Origin: JAJTFW01 sp046049215
Lineage (GTDB): Bacteria > Bacteroidota > Bacteroidia > AKYH767-A > OLB10
Assembly (NCBI GenBank): GCA_046049215.1
Contig: JBJOER010000237.1
Coordinates: 1 to 8,430, forward strand
Direction of reading: 5' to 3'
DNA: 8,430 bases
The translations under genes were made by a program, and so were the position numbers. Shown here in pieces: positions 7,426-8,430 of the stretch. The notes below the pieces were generated by a model. That model saw nothing but the letters and a program-made list of their open reading frames with translations. It made no database searches and was not told the origin of the DNA. Every line of letters starts with the position of its first letter. Positions within the stretch are counted from its first letter, which is position 1.

Positions 7426-7453
7426 CAAACTTAACCCATTCCACCTGAACAAA
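7426..7453 (-). promoter_or_regulatory. Bacteroidota-type promoter for the DUF1599 gene
   Basis: On the minus strand TAAGTTTG (7426-7433) matches the -7 consensus TAnnTTTG exactly, and TTTG (7450-7453) supplies the -33 TTG with a 16-nt spacer, slightly short of usual. The -7 box ends only 4 nt before the ATG at 7421, so transcription would begin at or next to the start codon and the message would be nearly leaderless. The whole site lies in the 34-bp divergent spacer and just overlaps the first ATG region of folP's upstream side. Confidence 0.5.
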
Positions 7454-7455
7454 GC

Positions 7456-8349
7456 ATGACGAAAACACCTGCCCATCCGGGGGAAGACCTTCGACACTCC
7501 AAATTTTCACTGAACTGCAGGGGCAGGTTGTTGGATCTCGAGATCCCGGTGGTGATGGGCATCCTGAATCTGACCCCGGACTCCTTTTATGATGGCGGAA
7601 AGACAACGGAAACCACTTCCGTACTGAAGCGCGCAGAGCTTATGCTTGATCAGGGTGCGGCCATTTTAGACCTGGGTGCCGTATCCTCAAGACCGGGAGC
7701 CGAGTCCATAGAACTCCACGAGGAAAGAAGTCGGCTTATCCCCCACCTCAAGTCCATCCGTCGGGAATTCCCGGACGCATTGATCTCCGTTGATACCTGG
7801 CGCTCGGAGATCGCCGATGAATCGGCAGATGAGGGCGCTTCCATCATCAATGACATTTCAGGTGGACAACTCGACCCTCAAATCGTTGATGTGGCGATCA
7901 GGCATGGTATGCCGTACGTGCTGATGCACATGCCCGGGACACCACAAACCATGCAGAGCCATGCCCGGTATGAAAATGTCGCCCTTGAAGTCATGCAATC
8001 CATTCAGGAACGACTTCGAGCCTACCGCCTAAAAGGCCTGCGCGACATCATGATCGACCCCGGATTCGGGTTCGGCAAGACGGTTTCAGACAACTTCCGT
8101 TTGCTTTCCGGTTTAAACATATTCAGACATCTGGAGGCACCTGTCCTGGCCGGACTCTCCAGAAAATCGATGATTCACCGTACACTTCAATGCACTCCGG
8201 AGGAGGCTCTTAACGGAACCACCGCTTTGAACATGATCGCCTTGATGAACGGTGCGTCAATCCTTCGCGTACACGATGTCCGTGAGGCACGGGAATGCAT
8301 CCACTTATACCAGATGATTCAGCATTCAAAAACAGATCGATCGCTTTGA
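7456..8349 (+). CDS. folP: Dihydropteroate synthase
   Basis: This enzyme joins 6-hydroxymethyl-7,8-dihydropterin pyrophosphate to p-aminobenzoate to make dihydropteroate in cytoplasmic folate synthesis; it is the sulfonamide target. The 297-residue protein is full length. Visible motifs are GILNLTPDSFYDGG (35-48, loop 1), DLGAVSSRPGA (72-82, loop 2), SVDTW (111-115), NDISGG (132-137), DPGFGFGKT (201-209), the SRKS site (235-238) and RVHD (271-274), which together cover the pterin and phosphate sites. The ATG at 7456 leaves about 30 residues before the first motif, normal for Bacteroidota forms; the extreme N-terminus is unconserved. No Shine-Dalgarno site is evident. The gene is divergent from the DUF1599 gene and its stop is overlapped by a possible next reading frame. 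No other folate gene is in the window. Confidence 0.96.
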   Translation: MTKTPAHPGEDLRHSKFSLNCRGRLLDLEIPVVMGILNLTPDSFYDGGKTTETTSVLKRAELMLDQGAAILDLGAVSSRPGAESIELHEERSRLIPHLKSIRREFPDALISVDTWRSEIADESADEGASIINDISGGQLDPQIVDVAIRHGMPYVLMHMPGTPQTMQSHARYENVALEVMQSIQERLRAYRLKGLRDIMIDPGFGFGKTVSDNFRLLSGLNIFRHLEAPVLAGLSRKSMIHRTLQCTPEEALNGTTALNMIALMNGASILRVHDVREARECIHLYQMIQHSKTDRSL

Positions 8350-8430
8350 GAAGTCCCCACACGCTGTTTCCATTCCGGTCCATCTACTTTTGGATGGTCG
8401 TTTTTACTGCCTTCAGGGCACTATTTCTCT
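8346..8430 (+). CDS. N-terminus of a probable membrane protein (cut by window edge)
   Basis: A reading frame stays open to the right edge after folP. From the TTG at 8346, which shares bases with the folP stop (TTGA), it reads 28 codons: a short basic start, then an aromatic-rich hydrophobic stretch (SIYFWMVVFTAFRALFL) that looks like a first membrane segment. An ATG at 8295 in the same frame would start it inside folP with 55 nt of overlap, and an ATG at 8394 would start it later. The pattern of aromatic residues followed by xRxLFL reminds me of the N-terminus of Bacteroidota membrane sulfatases of the LTA-synthase type, but 28 residues are too few to assign a family. It does not resemble the cdaA start I would expect after folP in many relatives. 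Confidence 0.42.
   Translation, partial: MRSPHTLFPFRSIYFWMVVFTAFRALFL

Noticed and set aside
1..8430. Mobile elements, CRISPR arrays, tRNA or rRNA genes
   Set aside because: I saw no transposase, integrase, regularly spaced repeats, terminal inverted repeats or RNA gene signatures; nearly all of the window is explained by protein genes.

Overview
The window looks like chromosomal DNA from a member of the Bacteroidota. The evidence is the compact Bat (aerotolerance) gene order, a BatD-like/DUF4381-type gene next to MoxR and DUF58 genes, a DUF1599 gene beside folP, the lack of strong Shine-Dalgarno sites, and promoter candidates of the Bacteroidota type (TAnnTTTG). Base composition looks even along the window. 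I see no mobile element, tRNA, rRNA, CRISPR array or obvious island boundary, so this is a core-type region and not a typical accessory one.

Left part (1-4496, all minus strand, read right to left): a tightly packed operon runs MoxR AAA+ ATPase, DUF58 protein, BatD-like protein, BatA, BatB. BatB is cut by the left edge of the window. Gaps are 23 nt or less and two junctions overlap (4 nt and 17 nt). The ATPase probably acts on the von Willebrand factor A (VWA) proteins. DUF58 is a soluble VWA protein, BatA and BatB are membrane-anchored VWA proteins, and the BatD-like protein is a membrane-anchored partner. All three VWA proteins visible here keep complete metal-binding (MIDAS) residues.

Middle (4623-7421, minus strand): a second co-directional group runs DUF1599 protein, a MauE/DoxX-type membrane protein fused to a thioredoxin-like domain, and a DppB-type ABC transporter permease with a probable TTG start. 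It is separated from the Bat operon by 126 bp holding a weak hairpin and a possible MoxR promoter.

Right part (7456-8430, plus strand): folP (dihydropteroate synthase) is divergent from the DUF1599 gene across a 34-bp spacer. It overlaps or abuts the start of another reading frame, cut by the right edge, that looks like the N-terminus of a membrane protein.

I did not find a clearly undescribed system. The points most worth a second look are the MauE/DoxX-thioredoxin fusion with several cysteine pairs, the internally duplicated DUF1599 protein behind a possible leaderless promoter, and the orphan permease.
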